The notes beneath the pieces were generated by a model. It saw only the letters and a program-made list of their open reading frames with translations, was not told the DNA's origin and searched no databases. Source: Bacteroidales bacterium (GTDB taxonomy: Bacteria; Bacteroidota; Bacteroidia; Bacteroidales; Marinilabiliaceae). From it: 64,000 bases of DNA. Each line of letters starts with the position of its first letter. Positions within the stretch are counted from its first letter, which is position 1. Shown piece after piece: positions 35,813-44,615 of this stretch. The stretch covers positions 62,001 to 126,000 of the forward strand of contig SUWW01000003.1 of the NCBI GenBank assembly GCA_015061285.1, given 5' to 3'. A program made the position numbers and the translations under genes.

Positions 35813-37753
35813 GTGATTTACAATTATATACGTATCAAAAACTTGCTTGTGGCAATGTCGATAGTTAGTTGTCAGTTGACGATTGTTGCCCAAGAGCAAG
35901 ATTCTACAGTCAACCGCGATCTCGAACAGGTTGTTGTTACGGCTACTCGTACGCCCAAAACTCTCAAAAGTGTACCAGTGGTTACACGATTGATAACCGA
36001 AGCCGACATAAAAAAAGTTGATGCTACCAATGTGCAAGACCTTCTCACTCAGGAACTTCCTGGATTGGAATTTACCTACTCAATGAATCAGCAAACAAGC
36101 ATCAATCTCTCTGGTTTTGGTGGCAATTCGGTGCTGTTTCTTGTTGATGGTGAGCGACTTGCCGGCGAAACACTCGACAATGTAGATTACACTCGTCTCA
36201 ACCTCGACAATGTGGGCAGAATAGAGATAGTGAAGGGTGCTGCATCGACGCTCTATGGCTCAAATGCTGTGGGCGGTGTGGTAAATATCATGACGCGAAC
36301 CTCGTCGGAGCCATGGACACTTAATCTCAATGCTCGCTATGGTAAGCACAATGAGTGGCGCCATGGATTGTCAACTTCGTTTTGTGTTGGCAAGTTCAAC
36401 AACTCTCTCAATGCGCAACATACCGCAATCGATCGTGTGCACCTCTCCGATAATTCTGAATCGAGCATATCAAATATTTATGCTTATCATACGTGGAATG
36501 TGAAAGATAAACTTGTGTTCGCGCCAACTGACGTGCTGAAGTTCACTGGGCGTGTGGGCTATTTCTTTCGCGAACGTGAGAGCTCCGAAACAAGCCATGA
36601 CCGCTATCGCGACTATTCGGCAGGACTGAAAAGCGATTGGAACATAAGCGACAATACTGATCTCACCATTGCATATAGCTTCGATCAATATGACAAAAGC
36701 GACTATGCCACACTTAGCAATATGGACATTCGCGACTATAGCAATGTGCAGAATATTACACGTGCCGTACTTAACCAAAAAATTGGCAAAAATACACTCA
36801 CCTTTGGTGCCGACTATATGCGCGACTATCTGATGTCATACCAATTTGAGAATAACGATAGCAAAAAACAACACACCATCGATGCTTTCGGACAATTCGA
36901 TTGGCAAGCTGCCGACCATTGTTCGCTCCTCATGGGCATTCGCTACGACCATTTCTCCGAAGCCGATGCCAATAGCGTTACGGGTAAATTGGCAGCTATG
37001 TATAATACTAAATATTGCTCGCTACGCCTCAACTATGCTGGCGGTTTCCGTGCTCCGACGCTCAAAGAGATGTATATGAAGTTTGATATGGCTTCGATAT
37101 TTATGATTTATGGCAACGAAGACCTCAAGCCAGAGCGTAGCCACAACTTCTCGTTTGCCATAGAGCATGCCAAAAACCTATCCAATTGGCGCTACAACAT
37201 CGTAGCTACGGCATACTATAACCTTGTATCTAATCGCATATCTACGGCTTGGAACCAAAGTCTCAATGGTATGCGCTACATCAATATGGCAGACTTGCAA
37301 GTGATTGGCGCCGATGTGTGTTGCTACATAAAAACCGATTGCGGACTTGGACTAAAAGGTGCGTATGCCTATACTCATGAACATATCAAAAAAGGCGAAC
37401 CCGAGACTTCGAGCACCCGTCCACACACCGTCACAGCTCGCTTCGACTACGACCATCAGTGGAAAAACTACGGATTCAACGTGGCTCTCAGCGGACGTTT
37501 CCTTTCATCGGTTACCGTTGATGAATATACTTCGGTAACCGATTATACATCAACATCTTCAGTCGATTATGATGGCTATACCATTTGGAAACTAACTCTA
37601 CTTCAGCGCATTTGGAAGGGAATAAATCTGACCTTTGCCGTCGATAATATATTTAACTATACGCCAAAGGTTTACTATAGTAACTCTCCATCAACCACTG
37701 GTGCAACTTGTAGTGTAGGACTCTCAGTCGATGTTGAAAAGTTATTCAATTAA
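35813..37753 (+). CDS. hmuR: HmuR TonB-dependent heme receptor
   Basis: This outer-membrane receptor imports heme using energy delivered by TonB. It has 646 residues, with a signal peptide from a GTG start (35813), a short N-terminus, and a plug domain beginning near LEQVVVTATRTP. The 22-strand barrel follows. The heme-receptor landmarks are GFRAPTLKEMYM and NEDLKPE, equivalent to the FRAP/YRAP and NPNL boxes. No His lies between them, but several Met do. The last residues, VEKLFN, place Phe one before the end. The gene follows hmuY after 62 bp without a clear promoter. Confidence 0.93.
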   Translation: MIYNYIRIKNLLVAMSIVSCQLTIVAQEQDSTVNRDLEQVVVTATRTPKTLKSVPVVTRLITEADIKKVDATNVQDLLTQELPGLEFTYSMNQQTSINLSGFGGNSVLFLVDGERLAGETLDNVDYTRLNLDNVGRIEIVKGAASTLYGSNAVGGVVNIMTRTSSEPWTLNLNARYGKHNEWRHGLSTSFCVGKFNNSLNAQHTAIDRVHLSDNSESSISNIYAYHTWNVKDKLVFAPTDVLKFTGRVGYFFRERESSETSHDRYRDYSAGLKSDWNISDNTDLTIAYSFDQYDKSDYATLSNMDIRDYSNVQNITRAVLNQKIGKNTLTFGADYMRDYLMSYQFENNDSKKQHTIDAFGQFDWQAADHCSLLMGIRYDHFSEADANSVTGKLAAMYNTKYCSLRLNYAGGFRAPTLKEMYMKFDMASIFMIYGNEDLKPERSHNFSFAIEHAKNLSNWRYNIVATAYYNLVSNRISTAWNQSLNGMRYINMADLQVIGADVCCYIKTDCGLGLKGAYAYTHEHIKKGEPETSSTRPHTVTARFDYDHQWKNYGFNVALSGRFLSSVTVDEYTSVTDYTSTSSVDYDGYTIWKLTLLQRIWKGINLTFAVDNIFNYTPKVYYSNSPSTTGATCSVGLSVDVEKLFN

Positions 37754-37765
37754 TCATATATACAT

Positions 37766-40700
37766 ATGAAAAAGAGATTAATACTTATAGCGCTGAGCGT
37801 AATAGGCTTAGTAGTAATATGTTGGGTGTATACGTCGTTTTTGAGTCGCACTCGTATTGCTTTCATCAACTATCAGCCTTCGCAGCTTGGCGAAATTGCC
37901 CATGCCAACAACACTTGGTTCATCGACATTCGTGAACTCTCGCCGCAAAATATTGATGAGGTAGCGAAAAACGACATGGTGTTTGTCAATGCCATGGGAT
38001 TGCATATTACCGAACAGCAGCGTGAAGAGCTACAAAAGGCAGCTAAAAATGGTCTGCCTATATTGTCGACGGCTGTCACCAATCCGGCCAACGACATCAA
38101 CAATCTTTTCGACGATGCTGATATTCTGAAAGCATATCTTGCTGCTGGCGGTCGTCACAACTATCATTCTATGCTTAGTTATGTGCGTAAGTATATCGAT
38201 GGAAAAATAATTGCAGCCGAAGAGCCCGATTCGGTTATCGATGCTCCTGAGTATGATATATATCACCCCGACATCGAAGATGCTTCGAATGAGGAACTTG
38301 GCTTCAATTCTGTAGCTGACTACGAACAGTTTCTGAAACACAATAATTTGTGGAACGAAGTGGCTCCGCGCATTGTTATCACTGGGTTGCTTGGCAATGG
38401 TGCCGATCTCGTGTCGGCTTTTGAGCGTGCTGGCGATATGGCATATTACATACCGTCGCTTCGAAACTATATTGCCAATGGTCGCCTCGACTCCATCAAG
38501 CCTGATGCTATTGTTAATATGGCGCATGGTCGTATGGGCGACTATGTTGTTGAGTATCTGCAAAAAAACAACATTCCGCTTTTTGTCCCTCTCAATGTAA
38601 ATCAACTTGCCGACGATTGGGAGATCGACAAGCAAGGTATGCTTGGCGGATTCTTGTCGCAGAGTGTGGTCACGCCCGAAATTGATGGCGCAATACGCCC
38701 ATATGCACTATTTGCCAACTATCTTAATGCCGACAATATTCAAGAAAATCACACCATTCGTGGACGAGCTGATGGGTTTGTGTCGACTGTAGAAAACCAT
38801 GTCGCGCTCAAACGTCTTGTCAACAAGCAGAAGCGTGTGGCTATATATTACTTCAAAGGCCCTGGACAAAATGCACTGACAGCGAGTGGCTTGGAGGTGA
38901 TTCCGTCGTTGTATAATTTCTTGCGCCATTTGCAATCTGAAGGATACAACGTGGCCGGATTGCCCGATTCGCCTAAGAAGTTAGCTGATATGATACAGCA
39001 GCGAGGCTCCGTATTTGGTACGTATGCAGAAGGCCGTCAAGCCGAGTTTGTGGCATCGGGTTATGGACAAATAGTCAATAGAAATGAGTTCGAAAAATGG
39101 ACCGACAATTGTCTGACGAAGCAACAGCGAACCGAGCTACAAGCCGCTAATGGCGATTTTCCTGGTAGCTATCTTGCTTCCGACAATGGAGATCTCGTTT
39201 TGCCTTGCATAGTGTTTGGCAACATAGCTCTTATGCCGCAACTGCCTGCTGGTGGTGGCGACGATAGTTTCAGCATGGTGCATGGCACAAATGCGGCTCC
39301 TCCATATCCATACGTAGCGGAATACTTATGGGCACAAAATGCTTTCCAAGCTGATGCTATCGTGCATTTCGGCACGCATGGTAGTTTGGAGTATACTCCA
39401 CGCAAACAAAATGCGCTTGGAAGCAACGATTGGCCAGTAACGCTTATTGGCAATCTTCCTCATATTTATATGTACACAATAGGCAATGTCGGCGAAGCTC
39501 TGATTGCAAAACGTCGTTCGTATGCCGAGATTGTAAGCTATCTCACTGCGCCTTTTTGCGAAAGCGAGCTTACTTCTACTTATAACGCGCTGAATGCCGC
39601 TATCGATAAGTATAATCGACTTCCCGAAAATGCTTCCGAAAAGCAACGTGCAGCACTCGCCGATGAGGTCAAGCACATAACTTGCCAGTTGCAACTCGAC
39701 AAAGACTTGCGCATCGAAAGCAAAAACTACACAGCTGCCGACATAAGTCGTATCGAAGATTTCGCTGCCGAACTCATAAGTGAGAAGATGCAAGGCTCGC
39801 TCTATGTGCTTGGTGAGCCATATTCGCCTGCCGATCAGCGTTCTACGGTGGTGGCTATGGCTGCCGATGCCATAGCTTATAGCTATTTCAATTTGCAAGT
39901 TGTGGCTGGCTTACAGAATAAAGATTTTGTAAAAAAACGCCGCGCTTTCGATGCTAAATATCTCGCTCCTGCTAAACGTTATGTTGCCGATGTAATGAAT
40001 GGAAAGTTGTCGGCAGATAAACTTTTGAATATTTATGGTATAACGATGGCCGATTTGGCGATAGCGCATAAGACCGATAGTATATTGAAAGCTCCTGCCC
40101 GTATGCAAGCCATGATGATGAGTGCCGCCGGAAGTAGCAAAAATGCTTCGGGTGCTGCGGTGATGATGGGCGGTCAATCATCGTCGAATGGTGCCAAAAA
40201 AGGTTCATCGATGTCGGCTGCTATGCATGCCAAGATGAAAAAAATGGCGCGTGGCATGTCGCCCGAAGAGATGCTCGCAAAAGCCAAAGAGATGGGTGCT
40301 CCTCCCGAAGCTCTCGAAAAAATGCGCGCCAAGATTACTGGCAAGTCCGATGGTGGTAGTGCTATGAAGATGTCGCGCCCTAAGGTGCAATTATCACAGT
40401 CGGCTAAGGATTCGGCTCGTGCTATCCTCGAGTTGGAACATTCGATAGCTAATATCGATAATTATGTTAATGCGCTGATATATAGTACAAAAAACGAACT
40501 TAGCTCTGCGTCGAATGCGTTGAATGGTGGATATGTGTCGCCTCAACCTGGTGGCGATCCTATTGCCAATCAAAACGTATTGCCTACTGGCCGTAATATG
40601 TATGGTATAAATGCTGATGCCACGCCATCGGAGTCAGCATGGCAGACTGGAGTAGAATTGGCTCAAGCCACTATCGATTCTTATCGCGCTGCGCATAATG

Positions 40701-42085
40701 GCAACTATCCTCATAAAGTGAGCTATACATTGTGGAGTGGAGAATTTATCGAGACTCAAGGCGCCACCATTGCTCAAATTCTGTATATGCTCGGCGTAGA
40801 GCCCATTCGCGACTTCTTTGGCAGAGTAAACGACCTACGTCTTATTCCATCGGCCGAACTTGGGCGTCCGCGTATCGATGTAGCAGTACAAACCTCTGGC
40901 CAATTGCGCGATTTGGCGGCGTCGCGTCTGTTCCTCATAAATAGAGCTGTAAGCATGGCTGCCGAGGCCAACGATAGTTCGCTCAATTCCAATTATGTGG
41001 CCGAAGGTATGGTCGAAGCCGAGAAATATCTCACCGATAAAGGAGTGCCGCCTCTCGAAGCTCGTCAGGTGGCTCGTCATCGTGTGTTTGGTGCTCAAGG
41101 TGGAGGCTATGGCACTGGCATTCAGGCAATGGTGGAAAAGAGTGATGCTTGGAGTTCAGCAAACGATATTGCCACAACTTATCTCGATAACATGAATGCA
41201 TTCTATGGTTCGCAAGATGAATGGGAGCAAGTGAATAAATACGCTTTCGAAGCGGCTCTCACGCATACCGATGCCATTGTGCAACCACGCCAGAGCAACA
41301 CTTGGGGCGCACTTAGCCTCGATCATGTATATGAATTTATGGGAGGCATGAGTGCTGCTGTGCAACACGTAACAGGTTCTACGCCAGAAGCCTATTTCTC
41401 CGACTACCGTAATCGCAATCATGCTCGTGTGCAGTCGCTCACCGATGCCATTGGCGTAGAGAGTCGTGCTTCTCTGCTTAATCCTGCGTACATTCAGCGA
41501 CGCATGAAGGGTGGGGCTTCGTCGGCCGACGAGATTGCCGAAATGGTCACCAACACCTTCGGTTGGAATGCACTACGTCCCGAAGCCATCGACAATTCTC
41601 TCTGGGATAGAATCTACGATACCTATGTGAAAGACCAGTATAATTTGGGTGTGCGTCAATATTTCGAGCGTGAAAATCCTTCGGCTTTGCAAGAAATTTC
41701 GGCTGTGATGCTCGAGAGTGCGCGAAAACAAATGTGGAATGCTTCGCGTGAGCAGATTGCTGAGTTGGCAAAATTGCATACCGAACTCGTAAATACATAC
41801 AATCCAAGTTGTTCTGGCTTTGTGTGCAACAATGCTAAGTTGCGCGATTTCATCTCTAATATTGAGACCGACAAAACGCAAGTGTCCGATTATCAGCAGC
41901 ATATAAACGCCATTCGTAGCACTACTACAGCTTCTAACGATAATGCCACTACTCTCAAAAAGGAAAGCTTCAACGCTCAGCAGCAGACCGAAATAAACGA
42001 GGTTTCGCCCTTGTTTATTGTGGTGTTAGTGGTTGTCTTTGTCATAATTGTTTTGATTATCGTTCGCCGTCAGCGCAGAGAGTGA
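37766..42085 (+). CDS. hmuS: HmuS, CobN/Mg-chelatase-like membrane protein
   Basis: HmuS belongs to the CobN/BchH large chelatase-subunit family. In heme-uptake operons it is thought to act on imported heme, and iron removal (dechelation) has been proposed. The 1439-residue protein has one membrane span at each end (about 6-26 and 1411-1432), so the CobN-like bulk probably faces the periplasm. CobN landmarks include HFGTHGSLEYTPRKQ and VHGTNAAPPYPY. Between about residues 772 and 875 lies a low-complexity insert with about 16 Met, Ala, Ser, Gly and Lys, absent from the usual CobN core. It starts 12 bp after hmuR, and hmuT overlaps its 3' end by 4 bp. Confidence 0.92.
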   Translation: MKKRLILIALSVIGLVVICWVYTSFLSRTRIAFINYQPSQLGEIAHANNTWFIDIRELSPQNIDEVAKNDMVFVNAMGLHITEQQREELQKAAKNGLPILSTAVTNPANDINNLFDDADILKAYLAAGGRHNYHSMLSYVRKYIDGKIIAAEEPDSVIDAPEYDIYHPDIEDASNEELGFNSVADYEQFLKHNNLWNEVAPRIVITGLLGNGADLVSAFERAGDMAYYIPSLRNYIANGRLDSIKPDAIVNMAHGRMGDYVVEYLQKNNIPLFVPLNVNQLADDWEIDKQGMLGGFLSQSVVTPEIDGAIRPYALFANYLNADNIQENHTIRGRADGFVSTVENHVALKRLVNKQKRVAIYYFKGPGQNALTASGLEVIPSLYNFLRHLQSEGYNVAGLPDSPKKLADMIQQRGSVFGTYAEGRQAEFVASGYGQIVNRNEFEKWTDNCLTKQQRTELQAANGDFPGSYLASDNGDLVLPCIVFGNIALMPQLPAGGGDDSFSMVHGTNAAPPYPYVAEYLWAQNAFQADAIVHFGTHGSLEYTPRKQNALGSNDWPVTLIGNLPHIYMYTIGNVGEALIAKRRSYAEIVSYLTAPFCESELTSTYNALNAAIDKYNRLPENASEKQRAALADEVKHITCQLQLDKDLRIESKNYTAADISRIEDFAAELISEKMQGSLYVLGEPYSPADQRSTVVAMAADAIAYSYFNLQVVAGLQNKDFVKKRRAFDAKYLAPAKRYVADVMNGKLSADKLLNIYGITMADLAIAHKTDSILKAPARMQAMMMSAAGSSKNASGAAVMMGGQSSSNGAKKGSSMSAAMHAKMKKMARGMSPEEMLAKAKEMGAPPEALEKMRAKITGKSDGGSAMKMSRPKVQLSQSAKDSARAILELEHSIANIDNYVNALIYSTKNELSSASNALNGGYVSPQPGGDPIANQNVLPTGRNMYGINADATPSESAWQTGVELAQATIDSYRAAHNGNYPHKVSYTLWSGEFIETQGATIAQILYMLGVEPIRDFFGRVNDLRLIPSAELGRPRIDVAVQTSGQLRDLAASRLFLINRAVSMAAEANDSSLNSNYVAEGMVEAEKYLTDKGVPPLEARQVARHRVFGAQGGGYGTGIQAMVEKSDAWSSANDIATTYLDNMNAFYGSQDEWEQVNKYAFEAALTHTDAIVQPRQSNTWGALSLDHVYEFMGGMSAAVQHVTGSTPEAYFSDYRNRNHARVQSLTDAIGVESRASLLNPAYIQRRMKGGASSADEIAEMVTNTFGWNALRPEAIDNSLWDRIYDTYVKDQYNLGVRQYFERENPSALQEISAVMLESARKQMWNASREQIAELAKLHTELVNTYNPSCSGFVCNNAKLRDFISNIETDKTQVSDYQQHINAIRSTTTASNDNATTLKKESFNAQQQTEINEVSPLFIVVLVVVFVIIVLIIVRRQRRE

Positions 42086-42780
42086 GAGGTATGACTGTGC
42101 TTATACTTATAATATTGACAATAAGCCTATTGCTGTATCTATTTCGCCTTTCGCTTTGTGGGTGGATATATATGGCTTCCTATTCGCTATTATCGGCATT
42201 GATGGTAGGCTTAGCTTGGCGCTGGGCAGCAAGTCAGAGTGGCCCGCAAGTGTTGGCACTACTTGGCAATGCCAGCGAAATGCTCAATGTGGCTGTGCTA
42301 TTGAATGTTGAAGTGATTGTGCATTTGACGTTTTGCATACTTAGTGCACAAAGGAAAAACTTTACTCGTCTGCAAAACATTGTTTTTCAGATAGTAAGGT
42401 TTATTCCTGGTCTCTTTGTCTTCTTGTCTTTCATAGCGCTCGAAGTCTATGCCATGGTGTCGAATCCAGGAATCGACTTTCAAAAAATAGCTTGGCTTAT
42501 GGCCATTGCCATATTTATAATTACCCCCATTGCCACTGTTGGCTTGCGCTACCTTTTCCCCGAAAAAGAGTTGCGCCTTGAGGTGATATTTCACATAGCT
42601 ATAATGATGATGCTTATGGGAGTGATAGCCACGGTAAATGGTAGAACTGCGGCTGTAGCAATCGACAATACTGATGTCGTCTCTTCACTTAGTGTAGCTG
42701 CTCTGCTTATGCTTGGCATTGCAGTTGGAGTATTGAATTTTTACATAAAGAAAAAAGCTAATAACAAAAATAACCAATGA
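42082..42780 (+). CDS. hmuT: HmuT-like small membrane protein
   Basis: This 232-residue integral membrane protein has six or so hydrophobic segments and few charges. It has no motif I recognise beyond its position. In Porphyromonas-type hmuYRSTUV operons this slot is hmuT, a permease-like protein of unproven role. The start overlaps the hmuS stop by 4 bp, and its stop overlaps the hmuU start by 4 bp, so translation is probably coupled. Confidence 0.8.
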   Translation: MRGMTVLILIILTISLLLYLFRLSLCGWIYMASYSLLSALMVGLAWRWAASQSGPQVLALLGNASEMLNVAVLLNVEVIVHLTFCILSAQRKNFTRLQNIVFQIVRFIPGLFVFLSFIALEVYAMVSNPGIDFQKIAWLMAIAIFIITPIATVGLRYLFPEKELRLEVIFHIAIMMMLMGVIATVNGRTAAVAIDNTDVVSSLSVAALLMLGIAVGVLNFYIKKKANNKNNQ

Positions 42781-43388
42781 GCTATATATCAAACGTTTTG
42801 TACTGGATTTCAACAGGTCTGCTTGTGCCTGTTGTACTTATGCTAATTCTGTTTTTCTTGCGTTCGCTACTACTTATAGGCAACTTCTTTGGACAATATG
42901 TAGCAATGCATAAAACACAAAAAGAAATCTCCCCAATATTGTCATCGGTCGACACTGCTAATGTGTTGGAACTCAATAGTAAATTGCCTGCAAAGAGTTC
43001 TATGCCTATGATAAATACGGCTAAAACAATTATTGCTCATGCCGATAGCGAAGCACGAATAGAACTTGAATTGGCAAAGTTTGAAGATGCAGCCGAAAGC
43101 GAGATGTCGTCGGCCAAAACACTTGGCAAAATGGCTCCTATGCTTGGTCTTATGGGCACTCTTATACCCATGGGGCCTGCACTTGTAGGACTCTCGGCTG
43201 GCGATATGGCTTCGATGGCCTATAATATGCAAGTGGCTTTCGCCACAACGGTTGTAGGACTTTTCTCGGCTGCCATTGGTGTTGTCATTCTTCAAGTGAA
43301 GCGCCGCTGGTTCAAACGCGACTTGGCTAATCTGCAGTTTATTGCCGATGTAATTGCTGAGCGTAAGAATATGGAGGGTATACAATGA
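42777..43388 (+). CDS. hmuU: HmuU, MotA/TolQ/ExbB-family protein
   Basis: This is a second ExbB-like proton-channel protein, of 203 residues. An N-terminal span is followed by a cytoplasmic loop. Two further spans contain LGLMGTLIPMGPALVGL and FATTVVGLFSAAIGVVI, the TolQ/ExbB pore signatures in variant form. It overlaps hmuT and hmuV by 4 bp each. With HmuV as a possible ExbD-like partner it could power HmuR or HmuS locally, separate from the 25427-27434 ExbB-ExbD-TonB operon. That role is inferred. Confidence 0.88.
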   Translation: MSYISNVLYWISTGLLVPVVLMLILFFLRSLLLIGNFFGQYVAMHKTQKEISPILSSVDTANVLELNSKLPAKSSMPMINTAKTIIAHADSEARIELELAKFEDAAESEMSSAKTLGKMAPMLGLMGTLIPMGPALVGLSAGDMASMAYNMQVAFATTVVGLFSAAIGVVILQVKRRWFKRDLANLQFIADVIAERKNMEGIQ

Positions 43389-43723
43389 AACGCTTTCGTC
43401 GTCGTGTGCACTTTTCCGACTCTGAAGAAGATGTCGATCCAATGTCGACAGTGAGTAATCTGTTCGATGCTGCAATGGTTTTTGCTGTTGCTCTCATGGT
43501 GGCAATAGTTACGCATTTCAATATGCAGGAGATGTTTTCTAAAGAAGATTTTACGGTAGTAAAAAATCCTGGTGCCGATAATATGGAGATAATCACCAAA
43601 AAAGGAGAAACCATCGAGCGCTACACGCCATCGGAGAGTCAAGATTCGCAAGCATCGCGTGGCAAACGAGTAGGTGTTGCCTATCAACTTGAAAATGGCG
43701 AGATTATCTATGTGCCTGAGTGA
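43385..43723 (+). CDS. hmuV: HmuV, DUF2149 family protein
   Basis: This 112-residue protein has a basic N-terminus (KRFRRRVHFSD), an acidic EEDVDPMSTVSNLFDAA segment, one membrane span (about 30-50) and a small periplasmic end. The pattern is that of DUF2149, the last gene of hmuYRSTUV operons. The DPMSTVSNLFDAAMVFAVAL stretch resembles an ExbD membrane helix with an acidic residue at its start, so a partnership with HmuU is plausible. No terminator is evident after its stop. Confidence 0.87.
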   Translation: MKRFRRRVHFSDSEEDVDPMSTVSNLFDAAMVFAVALMVAIVTHFNMQEMFSKEDFTVVKNPGADNMEIITKKGETIERYTPSESQDSQASRGKRVGVAYQLENGEIIYVPE

Positions 43724-43795
43724 TAGTATCTTCTTCTGGCGTAGGTAATTGTGAAATGAACCAAAACGATTGTATTTATAAATGTGAAATAGTGT

Positions 43796-43803
43796 TACTT
43801 TTG
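43796..43803 (+). promoter_or_regulatory. -7 box for the small membrane protein gene
   Basis: TACTTTTG matches TAnnTTTG and lies 25 bp before the ATG at 43829. The nearest upstream TTG (43770-43772) gives a 23-bp spacer, longer than usual. Confidence 0.5.
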
Positions 43804-43828
43804 CACCAGTTTATTGTTCTCGCATTAT

Positions 43829-44470
43829 ATGGATCAAGGGAATCTTAGTTATTTAGCACAACGTAAAGTAATCGGCTTTTTGGGCATACTATTGCCAATC
43901 TTATCAGTATTGACTTCATATCCAGCACATTGGTTCGATGGCTGGTGGTATAGCATCTCTATCACCTACTATCAGTCGCCAGTGATGGCTATTGTGTTGG
44001 GCATCGTGTCGTTGTTTTTGTTTACATACAAAGGTTACGACATGGCAGATAAAATCATTAACCGAGTGTCGGCGTTAGCTGCAATATCAGTGGTGATTTT
44101 CCCATGCTATCCTTCGTTCAACGATAGCCCATCGACGTTTGTTATAATATATGAGAAGGTTGGAATATTTCAACTTGAGCCGCATCAGAGCGAGATATTC
44201 CACATAATTTCGGCAAGTGCATTGTTCCTATCCTTTGCATTAAACCTGATTATAAACTTTGCCAAATGCAATTCCAAAGCGCAGAAAATCTACTATCGCA
44301 TTTCTGGTTCGTTGATTATAGTTCTGCTGGTTGCAATAATTATGCTCAATCGTTATGCACCGCAGTATGTGATTTTTGATGAGTTTGGCATCCTCTTTTT
44401 GTTTGGCTTAGCTTGGCTCGTGAAAGGTAAAACGTTTCAAAACGAAAAGTCAAAAACTGTTGCGTTTTAG
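43829..44470 (+). CDS. Uncharacterised polytopic membrane protein
   Basis: This 213-residue protein has about six hydrophobic helices (roughly 15-35, 50-70, 80-100, 130-150, 160-185 and 190-205). The first loop is Trp/Tyr-rich (HWFDGWWYSISITYY). The fold recalls DUF998-like membrane proteins, but I cannot confirm a family. A TTG at 43814 also opens the frame, but the ATG at 43829 fits the promoter better. It stands alone between hmuV and fucO on the same strand. Function unknown. Confidence 0.7.
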   Translation: MDQGNLSYLAQRKVIGFLGILLPILSVLTSYPAHWFDGWWYSISITYYQSPVMAIVLGIVSLFLFTYKGYDMADKIINRVSALAAISVVIFPCYPSFNDSPSTFVIIYEKVGIFQLEPHQSEIFHIISASALFLSFALNLIINFAKCNSKAQKIYYRISGSLIIVLLVAIIMLNRYAPQYVIFDEFGILFLFGLAWLVKGKTFQNEKSKTVAF

Positions 44471-44545
44471 AGTAGTATAAGTGGGCGCAATGTCGATAAA
44501 ATGGCGGTTCTGAGTAAATGTGACGTAAATTATTTTACAAAAATT

Positions 44546-44553
44546 TATATTTG
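44546..44553 (+). promoter_or_regulatory. -7 box for fucO
   Basis: TATATTTG matches TAnnTTTG, 62 bp before the ATG at 44616. No clear -33 box is seen. Confidence 0.45.
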
Positions 44554-44615
44554 CCGAAGCGAATCCATGACTAATAAGCATGTCGGTTCGTAGTAACTAC
44601 AAAAACCAAAAATAT

